This document shows positions 1-12,347 of a stretch of DNA of 64,000 nt, piece after piece; the stretch's first letter is position 1; each line of letters opens with the position of its first letter. The DNA comes from Boswellia sacra (lineage: Eukaryota; Streptophyta; Magnoliopsida; Sapindales; Burseraceae). Made by a program: the position numbers and the translations under genes. Under the pieces are notes generated by a model. The model ran no database searches and was not told where the DNA came from. It was given only the letters and a program-made list of their open reading frames with translations. The stretch spans positions 248,001 through 312,000 of the forward strand of contig SNVD02012237.1 in the NCBI GenBank assembly GCA_013180625.2, in the 5' to 3' direction.

Positions 1-59
1 CACAACTATCTTCAAACTAAAAATGGTCCTTTCATTACTCATATGAAATCCAAGCAAGT

Positions 60-3000
60 GTTGAACTTGACAATCATAATAGGCTTAGTGATCATATATG
101 TCAGATTTCATTCAGCATAAATTTTAACTACTGAAACCTTCCCTTCAGCAATCATATCTCTTATAAAAAGTAGCTTGACGTCTATATGTTTGGTTCTTTC
201 ATGACACATTTGACTTTTGGTTAAATGTATTGAACTTTGGTTATCACAAAACAATTTTATCTTGCTTTGCCTCACACCAAACTCACCAACAAGCCCTTAC
301 AGCCACAATGCTTCTTTTACAGCCACAACGCTTCTTTTACAGCCTCTGTAGCAATAACATATTCTACCTTAGTTGTCGAAAGAGCCACAACTGATTGCAA
401 ATTTGCTTTTCAAATGGTGCAACCAAACAATGTAAACACATAATCGTAACAACCTTATTTTGTCAAGATCACCCACAAAGTTTGCATCCATATAACCCAT
501 CAACTTTTATCCATATGTTTGCATCCCTCGTACACTAACCTATAGCTATAAGTACCATTAAGATACTTGAATATCCACTTGATGGCTTCCCAATGATTTC
601 TACTCGGATTTGCCATGAAACTACTTACCAAGCTTGCTGTATAAGCCAAGTCTGGCCTTGTATAAACCATGGAGTACATCAAACTCCCAATAGCACTTGC
701 ATAAGGATTTCTTGCCATCTCCTCTTTCTGAATATCCGTGGTAGAATACTATATCAATGAAAGTTTACAATGAGCTGCCAAGGAGTTTGCACCTTCTTTG
801 CACCAACTATGTTGAACTTCTCAAGTATTTTGAGTATATAGTCACCTTGAGATAGAAATAACAAACCTTTATCTCTATCTTTCTAATTTTCATCCCAAAA
901 ATCTTCCTAGCATAAGCCAAATCTTTCATCTCAAACTCCTTGCTCAGCTACAATTTTAGTTTTTGAATTTCTTCCATGTTCGTTGATTCAATCAACATGT
1001 CATCAACATACAACAACAAGAAAATCCCAACTCTAATTTTCAAACATTTGATGTATACAGAGCTATCATATTTACTTCTGGTATACCTATGTTTGATCAT
1101 AAACTCATCAAACTTTAAATACCATTACATTGGTGATTGCTTGAGGCCGTACAAGGGTTTTTTCAACAAACACACATTGTCTTCACTTTCTACTTTTACA
1201 AAACCCTTCGGTTGTGCCATCATAATCCTCTCCTCCAAATTACCACGAAAGATTACGATTTTATGATCCATTTGCTCTAACTCCACATTAAACTGGGTTA
1301 CTAGAGCTAGTAGTACTCTAATAGACATGTGTTTCATGATAGAAGAGAAAACCTCAATGAAATCTATGCCCTCCTTTTGCGTGAATCCTTTTGCCACCAA
1401 CCTTGCCTTTCTCATAGCGTCTTCTTTTTGTTTAAAAACCTATTTATAACCTACTATCTTCTATCTAGTAGTGTTATCAACCAAGATCCAGGTATGATTC
1501 TTATTCAAAGAATCTATTTTCTCCTTCATCAGCTGCTGCCAATGACTCATATCTCTACAAGCCAATGCTTCTCTATAGCTTCTAGGCTTATTACCATCAA
1601 TTTCCTCTGATATAGATAGTGCAAAAGCTATAAGATCAATGTAACCATACCTTACCAGTGGTGCTATTGTCCTCTACCAAATCTCTTGCTAGTCAATGGT
1701 TTCTTAAGTCGTCAGACTCATCAAGGACCTCCTTAACGTCATCATGTTCAACTATTTCACTTGTCTCTTTCTTTTAAGAATCTTCAGCTTCATGGAGCTC
1801 CACCTTAGTCCTAATACTACCCGCAGCCGTAGCATTCTCACTAGATATTTATTTAGGTTTTGAACAACCCCCAAAATAGAACTCCGACTCTCTAAAAGTG
1901 ACATCTTTGCTTGTGAAACATTTTTAAACATTTGACTCTTGTCACCACAACCTGTACCCTTTCACCCCATCTAGATAACCAACAAACATGCACTTTTTTA
2001 CCTTGGCTCCAACTTGCCTTACTTAATGTGCGCGTATGCCATGCAACCAAACACTGCCAAATGATTGTAGCTCAAAGGCGAACCTATCTACACTTCTTCG
2101 GGCATATTGAAACCAAGTCGTTGATGAACATATATTGATCAAATGTGTTGCCGTGTTAACTGCTTCTCCCCAAAACTTCTTGGGCATTCTAGCACTCAAT
2201 AACCCTCTCAAGAAGCATTCTATTCATCCTTTCAGCCAAGCAATTTTTCTACAATGTCCTAGATACTATCTTGTGCCTACTCTTTCATTATTGCAAAATT
2301 GGTTGAACTCTTCATTCAAGAACTCCAAACCATTATCAATTCTAAGCTTTCGAACTTCCCTACCCATTTGGACTTCAACCATCTTTTTTCAATCTTAAAT
2401 TTCTGGGGTGACTTGTGCTTAGTTTTCAAGATGTACAACTATAACTTTCTTGAGGAATCATCAATTATGGACATAAAGATATCTACCTCCAACTAAAGTT
2501 CCATCTGTAGATTGACGCCATATACTAGAATGGACAGAACTAAGAATTTCTCTTATAGTGTAACATAAGGAAGCAAATTTTACCCTTGTAGCCTTGCCAA
2601 ATACGCAATGCTCGTAAAACTCTAATTTTTCCAACTTGTCTCCGTATAGTAATCCTTGCTTCTGCAGTTTCTAAAGTTCCCTTTCATTCACATGGTCAAG
2701 CTTCTTATACTACAAATAGGCTTTACAATCCATGCCTTATACCTTACCTACTTCTCCAATTATGGTGCTGCTGCCTTGGGGAATATACAAACTATTTTCT
2801 CTCACACTTTTGATTACAACCAAAAATCATCTTTTAACTTTCAAGGTACCATTTTTCCCATTGTAACTATATCCATTCGAATCAAGTGTACTAGGTGATA
2901 TTAAATTCTTTTTTAGCTCCGAAATGTGCCTCACAATTGTCAAAACTTTTTCTATGCCATCATAAGTCTTTATTTGAACTGTCCCTATGCCCACCACACT

Positions 3001-3950
3001 ATAAGCTTTAATGTCACCCAGCAGAACCTTTCCACTAAGATTCAAACTAGCTTCTATTTGGCATCATATGAAACAAACAATCAGAATTCAAGACCCATTG
3101 CTTCTTTGAATTTTTTGTAGTCATGACTAGCATGTCAGAATTCTCATATCCATCTTTTACAATAGTAGTATCACCTTCTAGATCTTTTCCCTTCTCATGC
3201 TTCTTTCTCTTAGGACAAAACCTCCTAATATGCCTCTCCTCATGATAGTGGAAGCATTTTATAGTTTTCTTCCCCTTTGACTTTGACCTTGAGTGCGACT
3301 TGCCCTTATAATCTCATTTATCACTCCTACCTCTAACATGTAGCCCTTCACCCAAGTGTTCACCCAACTCATTCTTCTTTTGGAGATCTTTTGAATTTAA
3401 TGCACCAATCACATCATCAAATGACAATATCTCCCTACAATGCATCAAAATATCTACAAACGTCTCATATGATTTTGGAAGAGAATGTAGCAGCACCAAA
3501 GCTTTATCCTCATCATCATATTCTACTTGTATATTTTATAAATCTAAGCACAGTTTGTTAAATTCATCAATGTGGTCTTGCAAGTTATTATCCTCATCCA
3601 TTTTGAATGTAAAGAATTTTACTTTTAAATACAACCTACTTGAGAGATTTTTTTGTCATGTAAAGGCTTTCAAGCTTTAACCATACCTCAGCCATACTTT
3701 TCATCCGATAAACCTGCGTCAACATCTTGTTGCTCAAATGGAGAAATAACGTGTTGTATGTCTTTTTCATGATGTTGCTCCTCTTTTCAGCACTATAGCT
3801 ATCCGACATCTTGTTTTCACCTCCAAGAGCTTCATCCAATCCTAGATTATCTAACAAAGCCAACATCTTCATGCGCTAAACAGCATAGTTGTTGCTACCA
3901 TCAAACTTCTCAATCTCGTACTTGCTAGTTGATGCATCCATCAAAGGAAT
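60..3950 (-). pseudogene. copia gag-pol remnants
   Basis: Open pieces on the minus strand recall a copia polyprotein. At 3636-3872 and 3314-3499 there is a UBN2-type gag (including LPKSYETFVDIL). Near 3210-3255 a zinc knuckle reads C-F-H-Y-H...C, with the second cysteine replaced by tyrosine. At 2827-3045 is the stretch between protease and integrase (KNLISPSTLD). Around 2023-2211 is integrase (PKKFWGEAVNTATHLIN). At 1125-1415 is reverse transcriptase (RLVAKGFTQKEGIDF, then KKPLYGLKQSP). At 500-718 is the RT/RNase H linker (IGSLMYSMVYTRPDLAY). Near 180-440 is RNase H (CHERTKHIDVK). Many stops and frameshifts separate them. No catalytic function is expected. Confidence 0.85.
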
Positions 3951-4075
3951 TTCGTCGAACACCTCTCGTACTACACAGATACGACTAGGACTTTTATCAA
4001 ACACCTATCATGCTAAAAACTTCGGCCACCAAAGATCCCCAAAATAGCCGTCACCCAGCTCTGATACCAATTCGT

Positions 4076-4705
4076 TGTGAAGAAAAGCGACACTCACACT
4101 TACAGGAGGCTTAATGCGAAATTAAACTAGGAGATTTAACACATACCCAAACAAAGCAATACAAAGAAAAACACAAGAAACACAAAGATTTATACTAGTT
4201 CAAGCCATAATTGTGATCCTACGTCCAGTTGCTGATGATGATCAAGCCACTATGGTGAAAAACAAGATATTACAAGAGTGTTTACAAGAACAAGTAGAAG
4301 AAATTGGATTACTTGCTGCCCAGGAAATGCCCAATCTCTCTAAACCCTGACTCTCTTTCTTTCCTCTATTTTCTTGATCTCTCTAATATGTCTTTACACT
4401 AGAAACTTGCCTCCTATTTATATTCCAAGGCCTATAGGCCAATAGCTTGTGTAACGAGAAATCCTATTTAGACGAGGAAACAGCATTGCGCTCCTGCGCA
4501 ACAACCTTCCTACTCTGGTGAGAACTCTCTGCCCAGATGCATCCACGAACCCAGAATCGGTGCTCCTGCAAAAATGTTGTGCTCCTGCATAGTACACATT
4601 ACGCTGCGACACAAAGTTTCTACCTTTAAATGTCTGACATTGTGTCCGGCGCTCCGGAGCTGCGTACCTGCGCCATTTTTCTGCTTGCACTACACAAGTT
4701 GAGCC
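4076..4705 (-). repeat. 5' LTR of the copia element at 1-4705, with adjacent PBS
   Basis: The sequence GCTCTGATACCA at 4058-4069 is the complement of a perfect initiator-methionine tRNA primer-binding site (TGGTATCAGAGC on the minus strand). It places the inner LTR edge at about 4076, where the LTR ends in CACA on the minus strand. A minus-strand TATA-like ATATAAATAG lies at about 4411-4425. The outer edge (TGTG near 4695-4710) is a guess because the partner LTR lies outside the window. Confidence 0.65.
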
Positions 4706-4726
4706 ACAAAACTCATATTTCTTACT

Positions 4727-5154
4727 AGTTTTTACCTCATGGTCCCTAAATACTAATATAGCGCCTGATGGAATTCAACTTGTTTAGAATATTGAGTGTA
4801 TTGATATGAACAATGATGCAAAAAATGGGACAAGAAAGTCAATTTAATTTGGATATATTCCATATCGATGAATACCTAACAATTGACATATTTGAACAAG
4901 AAACATGTAGCTGTTCCAACAATTATTTATTATTTGAGATTTTATGTGGTGCTCAGGACTGTTATAAAGTTTTGTATCAGAATATTAAAAAACAAAAAAG
5001 GTAACAAGTACCTCCAAGGATAATTAAAGTTGAGCTATTTACTTGAAGACAGAAATCATGGAACAAATGTTTTCATTTGATATTTTACAAAAATTTACAT
5101 CAAAACTTCAAATGTAAGCACAAGCGGCTACAAGGGTAATGACTTGTTCAATAG
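4727..5154. other. SAUR-unit downstream sequence, no gene
   Basis: No coding region was recognised. The stretch is the downstream flank of the SAUR fragment that follows. Its phrases recur next to the other SAUR copies: GGAATTCAACTTGTTTA also occurs near 7842, and AACAATTGACATATTTG has relatives near 10480 and 11450. This indicates that whole SAUR genes with their 3' flanks were duplicated. Confidence 0.5.
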
Positions 5155-5424
5155 CTACAAATAATTGTCTGTTGATGGTGTTGCTGTAAAGCAAGGGGAA
5201 GATGAAGCAGACAAATGACATGTTGTGATCAGGGAAGTTATCAAAGCCTTCTCAAGATCATCTCACTTGCGTCTTCTTAGCAATGGCATGACGTACCTCA
5301 GGAAGGTGCTATCACAGAGCAATGTGATAGGTCCGTCAGTTGGAAGCCCAAACTCCTCCTCAGACATTCTCAAGAGCTCCCTGAAGACATTGTTGGTGAG
5401 ATATTCCAGTGGAACAGTGAACCT
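5155..5424 (-). pseudogene. SAUR: SAUR gene fragment (C-terminal half, premature stop)
   Basis: Minus-strand translation from 5424 gives FTVPLEYLTNNVFRELLRMS, then EEEFGLPTDGPITLLCDS, the core of a SAUR (auxin-inducible) domain. An in-frame TGA at 5263-5265 (after LLRRRK) stops the frame. In paralogues at 10751 and 11700 the frame continues with MSEDLEKALLTS; here DDLEKALITSLITTCH follows the stop. The N-terminal half is missing: at about 5424-5430 the sequence switches to DNA shared with 15405-15470. This is a 5'-truncated, nonsense-bearing tandem duplicate. SAUR proteins normally inhibit PP2C.D phosphatases to promote cell expansion; this copy cannot make a full protein. Confidence 0.85.
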
Positions 5425-5694
5425 TGCGCTAATTATTATTCTAAATTTAGTATTATCTTATTTAACTGGTACATTTGAATCACTCTGACCAGTAATGAAG
5501 TGAAGGTTGCAAGGCAAAATGCATACTCATCTCAACTATGCATATGTATTATATTCTATATACCAATACTTTATGAATAAAAATATCTTTCTATTCTTGA
5601 GATATATGGATTCACATAAATATATAATGTAATTGTTTAAAGCATTTACAAAACTAAGATTTATGTTTCAATGGATGCAAACAAGTGACATTTC

Positions 5695-6104
5695 TCATGT
5701 ATGGTTTTGAAGAGCAGCATGTGGTTTGCAACGACCAGTAGCAGTATAACTAAGAAAATTTATCTCTGAGCCTTTATCTACTCCATGCTTGATTAAAAAG
5801 ACTGTGTAATCTATGACAAATCCATCGCATGGCAACATTATAGGACCATCACTTGGTAGTCCAAACTCCTCTTCAGACATCTTTAAGAGCTCAAGGAAGA
5901 TGTTGTTGTTGAGGTACATTAAGGGAAGCACAAATCGTTTCTGAACACTCGTGTAGAATGGCCTTTTTCAGCTACTGATGTTGTATTAGAAATACCCACA
6001 TTCACTTCTTCCTTGTTTTTGGGTAAAGATATTATTTTTCTACCCATAGCAGCCACCTTCTGCCACTTCGTTACCGGTCTAATGGGTTTCTTGGAACTGA
6101 CCAT
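5695..6104 (-). pseudogene. SAUR: SAUR gene, frameshifted
   Basis: The ATG at 6102-6104 opens MVSSKKPIRPVTKWQK and continues through AAMGRKIISLPK to EKGH. The frame then shifts. The rest of the SAUR domain (LPLMYLNNNIFLELLKMS, EEEFGLPSDGPIMLPCDG) sits in another frame down to 5695. Compared with the intact copy at 15652-16095, 7 bases are missing at about 5944-5950, inside the codons for the GHFVVYTSDQ segment. The start region, TATA box and C-terminal half are otherwise well preserved, so inactivation looks recent relative to the duplication. Transcription could persist, but only a truncated N-terminal peptide would result. Confidence 0.9.
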
Positions 6105-6231
6105 GCTGCCTTAGTCTGTATATGAGATGTCAATTAATGACTTCGATTTGGAAAACGTGAATTAAAAATATTGGGTATCTTAAGTCACAAAGTGGTAATA
6201 TTCTACATATTAGAAACATAGAAGTAGGTTA

Positions 6232-6240
6232 CTTATATAG
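6232..6240 (-). promoter_or_regulatory. TATA box of the frameshifted SAUR
   Basis: CTATATAAG on the minus strand, about 130 bases upstream of the ATG at 6104. The intact paralogue has the same element at the same spacing (16216-16224). Confidence 0.55.
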
Positions 6241-6896
6241 CCAACAGGATTGAGAGCTGAAACCACACGTAGCCGTTTAGATTTCTTTTAAGTTGTGATT
6301 TTCTATGCCAAAGCATCTAGTTAGTTATCTAGTAATAAACGTCATGTTGTATCTGCATATGTTTGGCAATTAATTACAGGTCATACAAGAGCACATCCTT
6401 AATTTTTCTGCCCTATGGTTCAATGACACAGCAGTTGCTATCACTTTGTTTAACGGTCTTAAATCTCTTCAACTTTAAGGACCACAAGAATCGACAAAAG
6501 CTAAAAGAAAATAACAATTAAGAAGTGAATATACTTTCGATGAAGGTTAAGAAGTGTTCAAACAATGGTTTTAATAGCAATTGTAACAGTTTTGAATTGT
6601 TTATTTCAAAATTTTGATCAAATAATCGATTTTTCAGCGTGATGCAATACTTGGTCATATTCATGATTTAGAAAATTTGTTTCCTCAATCTACTTCATCT
6701 CTCATGCATCTGTTTTTTTCCAAGGACATGCTTCGGAGATTTCCACATGAATTAACTTATCTGTTCGTTAAAAGGAATAACATATCTTGGTTTTAGCACA
6801 GTGGAAGGAACATGGAACAACTATTTTTAACTTGGATGATTAACATCGTAATCCATGGTACCTAATAGATGTTTATTAAACTATTTCAAGTAAAAT

Positions 6897-7020
6897 GGCC
6901 AGTTTGCATAAGCTAAGGTGTCTGGACCTGCGTCACTTATTGGATGAGAAATTCTTTTACGCTTTGCAGAAGCCTTTTTGTGGCAATTCCTCGCAATCCA
7001 AGGACCCTTTTTAGGTTGAT
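6897..7020 (-). pseudogene. SAUR: SAUR N-terminal relic
   Basis: One minus-strand frame reads approximately KKASAKRKRISHPISDAG followed by PDTLAYAN. This matches the N-terminal half of the SAUR pseudogene at 16872-17180 (RISHPRSDAGPDALAYIN). The SAUR domain itself is absent: the sequence passes directly into unrelated DNA near 6897. This is a further decayed version of the second SAUR of the duplicated block. Confidence 0.6.
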
Positions 7021-9069
7021 CATGATCTGAAAATTAGAATAAGTCTTTGGACAAAGTAGGACCCTTAAGTTACGGAGGCTATGTTTCCAAGCAGGATTTC
7101 TAGGATGCAGAAAGTGGTCAATTGTGATATATATACATGGACAATGATAAGCAGGACCAATAATGTTGTCATCATTTTGTTTTGCTGACAAGTACAGAAA
7201 ATCTAAGGCCTGGGATCATGCCGATACAAACAAAAAGGGAAATTAGAATAATTTACCAACTTTAAGAGTAGAAATTACAAGGATTAATTTAAAACTTTTT
7301 CCTTTTGCTTGACATTAAATTCAAACCAACAATTATATATGCTTATTTCTGTATCAGAAAAAACTGCTACTCAAAGAGACAGAAGAATGACAGAGTACAA
7401 ACAAATTAACATATGATATGTCCTGTTGTTACTTCCCTGCTCCATAACAACCTCCTTGAATCTGAATCCAAATCCGAATCTGAATATATTATTAGATCTT
7501 CACTTATTTCAGGGATTCTTTTTGTTAGTTATTTAATTGTCTTGAGGAGCAAATTAGGTAGTTATTGCCTTTTGGTAGTCCCCATTCTTTGGATCGGTTC
7601 TAGGATATTTTTTGTCTCTTCTTGCTGTTATGCCTTATCTTGAACGCTATTTATCAATTAGAGTTTATCACGATTCTTCTATCATGAAACTACAATTGAT
7701 CATGACCTTGGGAGCTCTCAGAATGTAGATACTTCCTATGCTGGAACTAAAATTCCAAAGGTACAGCAAATTGAATTCTATAACCAAACTTGGATGTTTA
7801 TGCATGTTTTCTCGCTAAAATTACCTCATGCTGGCACCCGTATGGAATTCAACTTGTTTAAATTAATATTGAGCATCGCTATTAACAATGATGTAGCAAA
7901 CACAACAAGAAAGAGTCAACTTTAGACACCTTAAACAAGCATTGTTGTCCTCAAAATGCTAGTATTTTGCTATTTACAAGCATATATAGAATTGAGTTAT
8001 AATTAAAGAACATGCAATGAGAATCAAAGACAAACCATTTAATTCGCTGCTTGGCATGGTTTTCCTTACCTTGTGATTATTTTTGATGCAAAAGCATCTG
8101 CTTGGTTATACAGGACTATATTTATAGCTGGCCACACTTGCATATGTTTTGCCATTACTATGTGTCAATGACGAGCACATCTCTTCCACCACTTTGCTTT
8201 TTAGACAAAGCAGCTCTTATATATTAATTATGCCAACGGTCATAGACACAGGAATTGATATCAACTAGTCGGAGTTGCAAGAAGTGAAACTACCTTCTAT
8301 GAACGTTTGAAACAATGACTTCAACCACATTACCTAAATACACACACAAGTATCAAGTGGGTTTATATTTATCAACACCTTAATCTCAAATAGGAAATGC
8401 ATAAGAAGAACTATAACTAGTAAATAAATAAATAAATAACAGTTAGGTGACCATATTTTAGCTATCATAGCTATCATAGCTTTGGCATTCCATGCTTCAT
8501 TCATGACGGGTGACAATTTGCGTATAAAAATTTATGTTTTGTCATTTCATAATCGCTATATGTTTTAATCATGTAATTAAAGAGATTGCTTTATCCTCCA
8601 CCAATATATGGCTTTAATATATTTTATATTAGCCATTTAGACCTTTTGTCACTACCAAATATTCCACTACCAAAAAAGGGGTTATTTGTGTGTAACCTTT
8701 TTCGTCTTTGTGTGGATAGAGGACTTTTTTGCTTGCTGTTCCTTTATCTCTTTCAGGTAGAACCTCAAACAAATGACTACAAGAGATTGACGAATCGTAC
8801 GTCTAGGGTCTACATTTGAAAACACTTTGAAACTTAAGCCTTTGATACATTTGATAGAGCTAGAGCACTTTAATCTGTCAAGCACGTAACAATGGCTTTT
8901 GAAAAATTGTACCAACTACAATATTCTTTATTCGAAAAAATGCTCAAGCTTCGGTATGCTTTTAGGGGGAATTGCACTTTATCAATTTCGGTCAAAAACG
9001 TCCCCGATGTTTGTTATTTTCAATTATTTGTTAATTTCAACCTTAATAGAAGTTTTAAAAAAATATTTT

Positions 9070-9180
9070 TAACCTTAAACTATCTTATGTTCCCTTTTTT
9101 ATCCACCCAATTACTCTATATGATCAGATTATATTAGTTAAGTTGTACAACTTAATTATATATTTAGTATTACTCAAACT
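9070..9180. repeat. Half of a palindromic MITE
   Basis: The segment around TTGTACAACTTAATTATATA followed by TTTAGTATTACTC matches the right end of the MITE copies at 55298-55692 (TTGTACAACTTGATTGTATA, CTAGTATTATT). The left half is diverged or missing. Confidence 0.45.
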
Positions 9181-9989
9181 ATATTAGTAATAAATAATAC
9201 TTAAATAAGAAAGCCTATTTCTAAATTAATATAAACCCTTTTTAATTTCTAAATCCTAATTTCTTTAAGTCTAGTTTGAAAAACAATTAGAATCCTAATT
9301 TCCAAACTAATTAAAAATCAAATGTAAATTCTAATTAAGCTAAAAGTTAATCTAATAATTTTAAGCTCTTATTTAATTTAGTGTTAAAAAGATTTAGCCA
9401 CTAAATCAAGGGGATGTTTGTCTTTCCTTCTCAAGTCTCAATTTGACTAAGAATTAGACTTCATATTTTTTACTCTCTTTTTTTTTTCAACAATTAATGC
9501 TTATTCTTAGTGGAATATATTGAAATGGAAAAGTTATATTTTATAGTTTTTATCTGAATAAAAAAATATTTGAATAATGGATCTTTGATTTTGTATGTTC
9601 AAACATGTCCTTCCTAATTTTATCTATTTCCTATGTTGTACATCTTTTACTTTTAATCAATTAGTTATAACATTCTTTCCCCTTGTCTAGATCTTTATAT
9701 CAATTGTTTATGTAACAAGTATGAGATTAAATTGCGAATCAAATCTTTAAAGAATCTACTTAATTTTGTCATTTTTAATTATTTTATTATTATAAATATT
9801 TTCTGAATACTTATTTGTTATATATTATATTAATTCTGTTGGAATCTTTTTTCATATCATTTCTATGACACATTATCTATTAATATTATTTTCTTATATC
9901 CCCACAATTTTTTGATTTTGATTTTGATATAATGGCTATTTGTAATTTTTATATAACAATAAAATATTAAAAGTAATTAAACTTTTTCC

Positions 9990-10114
9990 AAATTTTATTA
10001 CAAATCTCATCCCAAATGACGTGACAAATAAAGTTTTATTTGTTCTAGGGATCATGGGATGATGTGGTGAATCACTTGTCACATCAATTGGGATGAGATT
10101 TTGATGAAATTTTG
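9990..10114. mobile_element. MITE-like inverted repeat
   Basis: Left arm 9990-10025 (ATCTCATCCCAAATGACGTG in its centre) and right arm 10077-10114 (ATTGGGATGAGATTTTGATG) are imperfect reverse complements of about 36 bases, with a short loop. Length and structure fit a small non-autonomous DNA transposon. Superfamily not assigned. Confidence 0.5.
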
Positions 10115-10750
10115 TGAAGAGTACCATTACGCAAATATTAATAAGCACATAAAAGTCAAATTACTTTTAGATGTTTTCAACTATTAAAAATAAACAATGT
10201 AAAATTTGTTGTTAGATTTTAAAAAAATAAAAAAAAACATGTCATATTCAAATATTTTTATTTAGTCCTATTCATATTTCAGATAAAAGAACAAACAATT
10301 CCCAAGTCTTTTTTTTGCTTTGCTAGCTTCTTAATTTTAATTTTCATTCTTAATTTCCGTATATTAAAGTTTCCAAAAGAAAAACAAATTTGCCAAACAT
10401 TGCATATCAAGGAATACAGGAATGATTTGACGAATCTTTTTATTAAATTAAATGATTCACCAAATATATATCGGTGAATACCAAACAATTGGCATATATG
10501 AAACCAAAAGATTTTATATGGTGGTCAAGACTGTTACAAAATTTTATATCCGAATAAAATTATCTGAGATTTTATGGGTATCATGCACATTGAGTGATAA
10601 TTAAAGCTAATTCATTCACTCGAAGACACAAATCATGGAGCCAAAGGTTTCATTTGATATTTCACAAGAATTAAATTAAAAAGTATGGTACATCAAAACT
10701 GTACAAGTATGCACAAGGGCTTACAAGGTGAGCATTGTCTAATGATTTAT

Positions 10751-10946
10751 TCAATAGCTACAAATAAGTGTTTTTTGATGTTGTTGTTGTAAAGCAAGGG
10801 TAGATGGAGCTGAAAAATGACAAGTTGTGATGAGGGAAGTTAACAAAGCCTTCTCAAGATCCTCTGACATGCGTCTTCTCAGCAATGGCATGACATACTT
10901 CAGGAAGGTATTATCACACAGCAACATGATAGGTCCGTTAGTTGGA
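10751..10946 (-). pseudogene. SAUR: SAUR C-terminal fragment
   Basis: Minus-strand translation from 10946 gives PTNGPIMLLCDNTFLKYVMP, then LLRRRMSEDLEKALLTSLIT, and ends at a TGA at 10751-10753. This is the C-terminal third of the same SAUR subtype as the copies at 5155 and 11700. The N-terminal part is replaced by unrelated AT-rich DNA at 10947. The 3' flank matches that of the neighbouring units, supporting origin by tandem duplication. Confidence 0.8.
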
Positions 10947-11520
10947 ATGAAGGATGTAAATATGAGGGCAATAGGGCTAAACCTTAATCACCAAATAAAA
11001 ATAGAATAGGGATGGGGATGGTGCACTACAACCTGCCTAGCCCCATATCCGTGCAAGATACTAAATATTAAAAATATATAAAATAAAAAATAGATCTTTT
11101 GTTATTATTTACTTTTAAGTAATGTTGATAGAGTTGAAAATATAGAAATATATTTTAATTATGATAAATTATTAAGAAAACTTTTTAGTTCGTAGATATT
11201 GTACTTAATACTCTTTATTTAGTTTCCAATATACTTTTTTTTCCAGTATTTAGTACTTATATTATTTTGATTTACATTATTTTGCAATTATTAATTAAAA
11301 TATATTTATATTTTTTATTTAGTTAAGTTTTTAAATATATTAACTATTATTGTATGGTAATAATTGTTATATAAAAAAATGAGTTTAATAATATCAAACT
11401 AAAAAAAAATGATGCTTGTTGGAGTGGGTTGCGGAAGGGGATCTCAAACAATTGGCATGCATATGGATTTACGTAGTTCTCAGATCACTTTTATAAAGTT
11501 TTATATCCGTGTGTGTGTGT
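10947..11520. other. AT-rich insertion between SAUR units
   Basis: The segment interrupts homology between adjacent SAUR units. GC-richer edges (GGGATGGGGATGGTG near 11010, GGAGTGGGTTGCGGAAGGGG near 11420) flank a very AT-rich core. This would fit a decayed non-autonomous DNA transposon, but I found no convincing inverted repeats or target duplication. Confidence 0.3.
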
Positions 11521-11976
11521 CTATATATATAAAGTATCAGCGCATCCAAAGATGATTAAAGTTGAGCCATTCACTTGAAGACAGAAATTATGGAACAAAA
11601 GTTTTTTTTTTTTTTTCCTCATTTGATATTCCGCAAAAATTAGAAGGTGTGGTACATCAGAAATGTAAGTGCATGTATGCTCAAGGGCTGACAAGGTCAG
11701 TGTTGTAATGATATTTTCAATGGCTACAAATAAGTGTTTGCTGCTGGTGCTGCAGTAATGCAAGAGAAGATTGAAGCTGAGAAATGACATGCATGTTGTG
11801 ATAAAGGAAGTTAACAAAGCCTTTTCAAGATCCTCTGACATACGTCTTCTGAGCAATGACATGACATACTCCAGGAAGGTATTATCACACAATAATGTGG
11901 TAGGTTCGTCAGTTGGAAGCCCAAACTCCTCCTCCAACAATCTCAAGAGCTCCCTGAAGACATTTTGGGTGAGATA

Positions 11977-12340
11977 TGTTGGAATTTGACTTACTTTGAT
12001 ACCACTTTATTGGAGAATAATTACTCAACCAATCAAGCAACACAAGAATATAAGGCAGAAGAAGATATTGACTCTCGAACACTTCTCTATTTCTTTATTA
12101 CTTCTTCTTAATAAAATTGAAAAATTACAAAGACTTATATAGTAGACTCAATCCTAATCCTACTCAAACCATAAATGCTAATAATTCTAAAATAACTAAA
12201 TAATTAATCATTATCCATAATTTACTAAGATTATTAATCCTTCCATAACATGTCTTCTAATCTAATTAGGACTCCAATCTTATTTTAATTTAGACTTTAA
12301 ATTCTAAATAAACTCTTAAGCTTTGTTTAAACTTCTAACA
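11977..12340 (-). repeat. Left (3') LTR of the 1.6-kb element
   Basis: 364 bases, nearly identical to 13231-13594. A minus-strand TATA (CTATATAAG) lies near 12136-12145. Its first 31 bases contain a primer-site-like GATACCACTT. Confidence 0.9.
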
Positions 12341-12347
12341 CCCCCTC

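Larger units (their letters stand above)
1..4705 (-). mobile_element. Degenerate Ty1/copia retrotransposon, 3' end beyond window
   Basis: Reading on the minus strand from about 4705 towards 1, the order is LTR, primer-binding site, gag, zinc knuckle, protease/GAG-pre region, integrase, reverse transcriptase, RNase H. This is the copia order (integrase before RT). The RNase H end runs to the window edge, so the 3' LTR is not visible. The outer LTR edge is uncertain: DNA homologous to the downstream SAUR-unit sequence resumes near 4727, so the LTR must end before that. All frames are broken, so this is an old, non-autonomous copy. Confidence 0.85.
5430..8640 (+). repeat. Segmental duplication, copy A (partner 15405-18515)
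   Basis: Long collinear similarity to 15405-18515 includes the shared left start (TTAGTATTATCTTATTTAAC), a SAUR gene, its promoter, a second SAUR relic, and a shared right end (TATCCTCCACCAATATATGG). The copies differ by scattered substitutions and small indels. Copy A carries the frameshifted SAUR and the more decayed second relic. The stretches 6241-6895 and 7021-8640 hold no gene that I can recognise. Confidence 0.85.
8641..10730. other. AT-rich intergenic DNA
   Basis: No gene recognised. Short open frames here lack any family signature. Two MITE-like pieces (about 9070-9180 and 9990-10114) are listed separately. Confidence 0.5.

Noticed and set aside
7413..7643. 76-residue hydrophobic plus-strand frame
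   Set aside because: The duplicated block at about 17560-17700 does not keep the frame open, so it is not conserved coding sequence.
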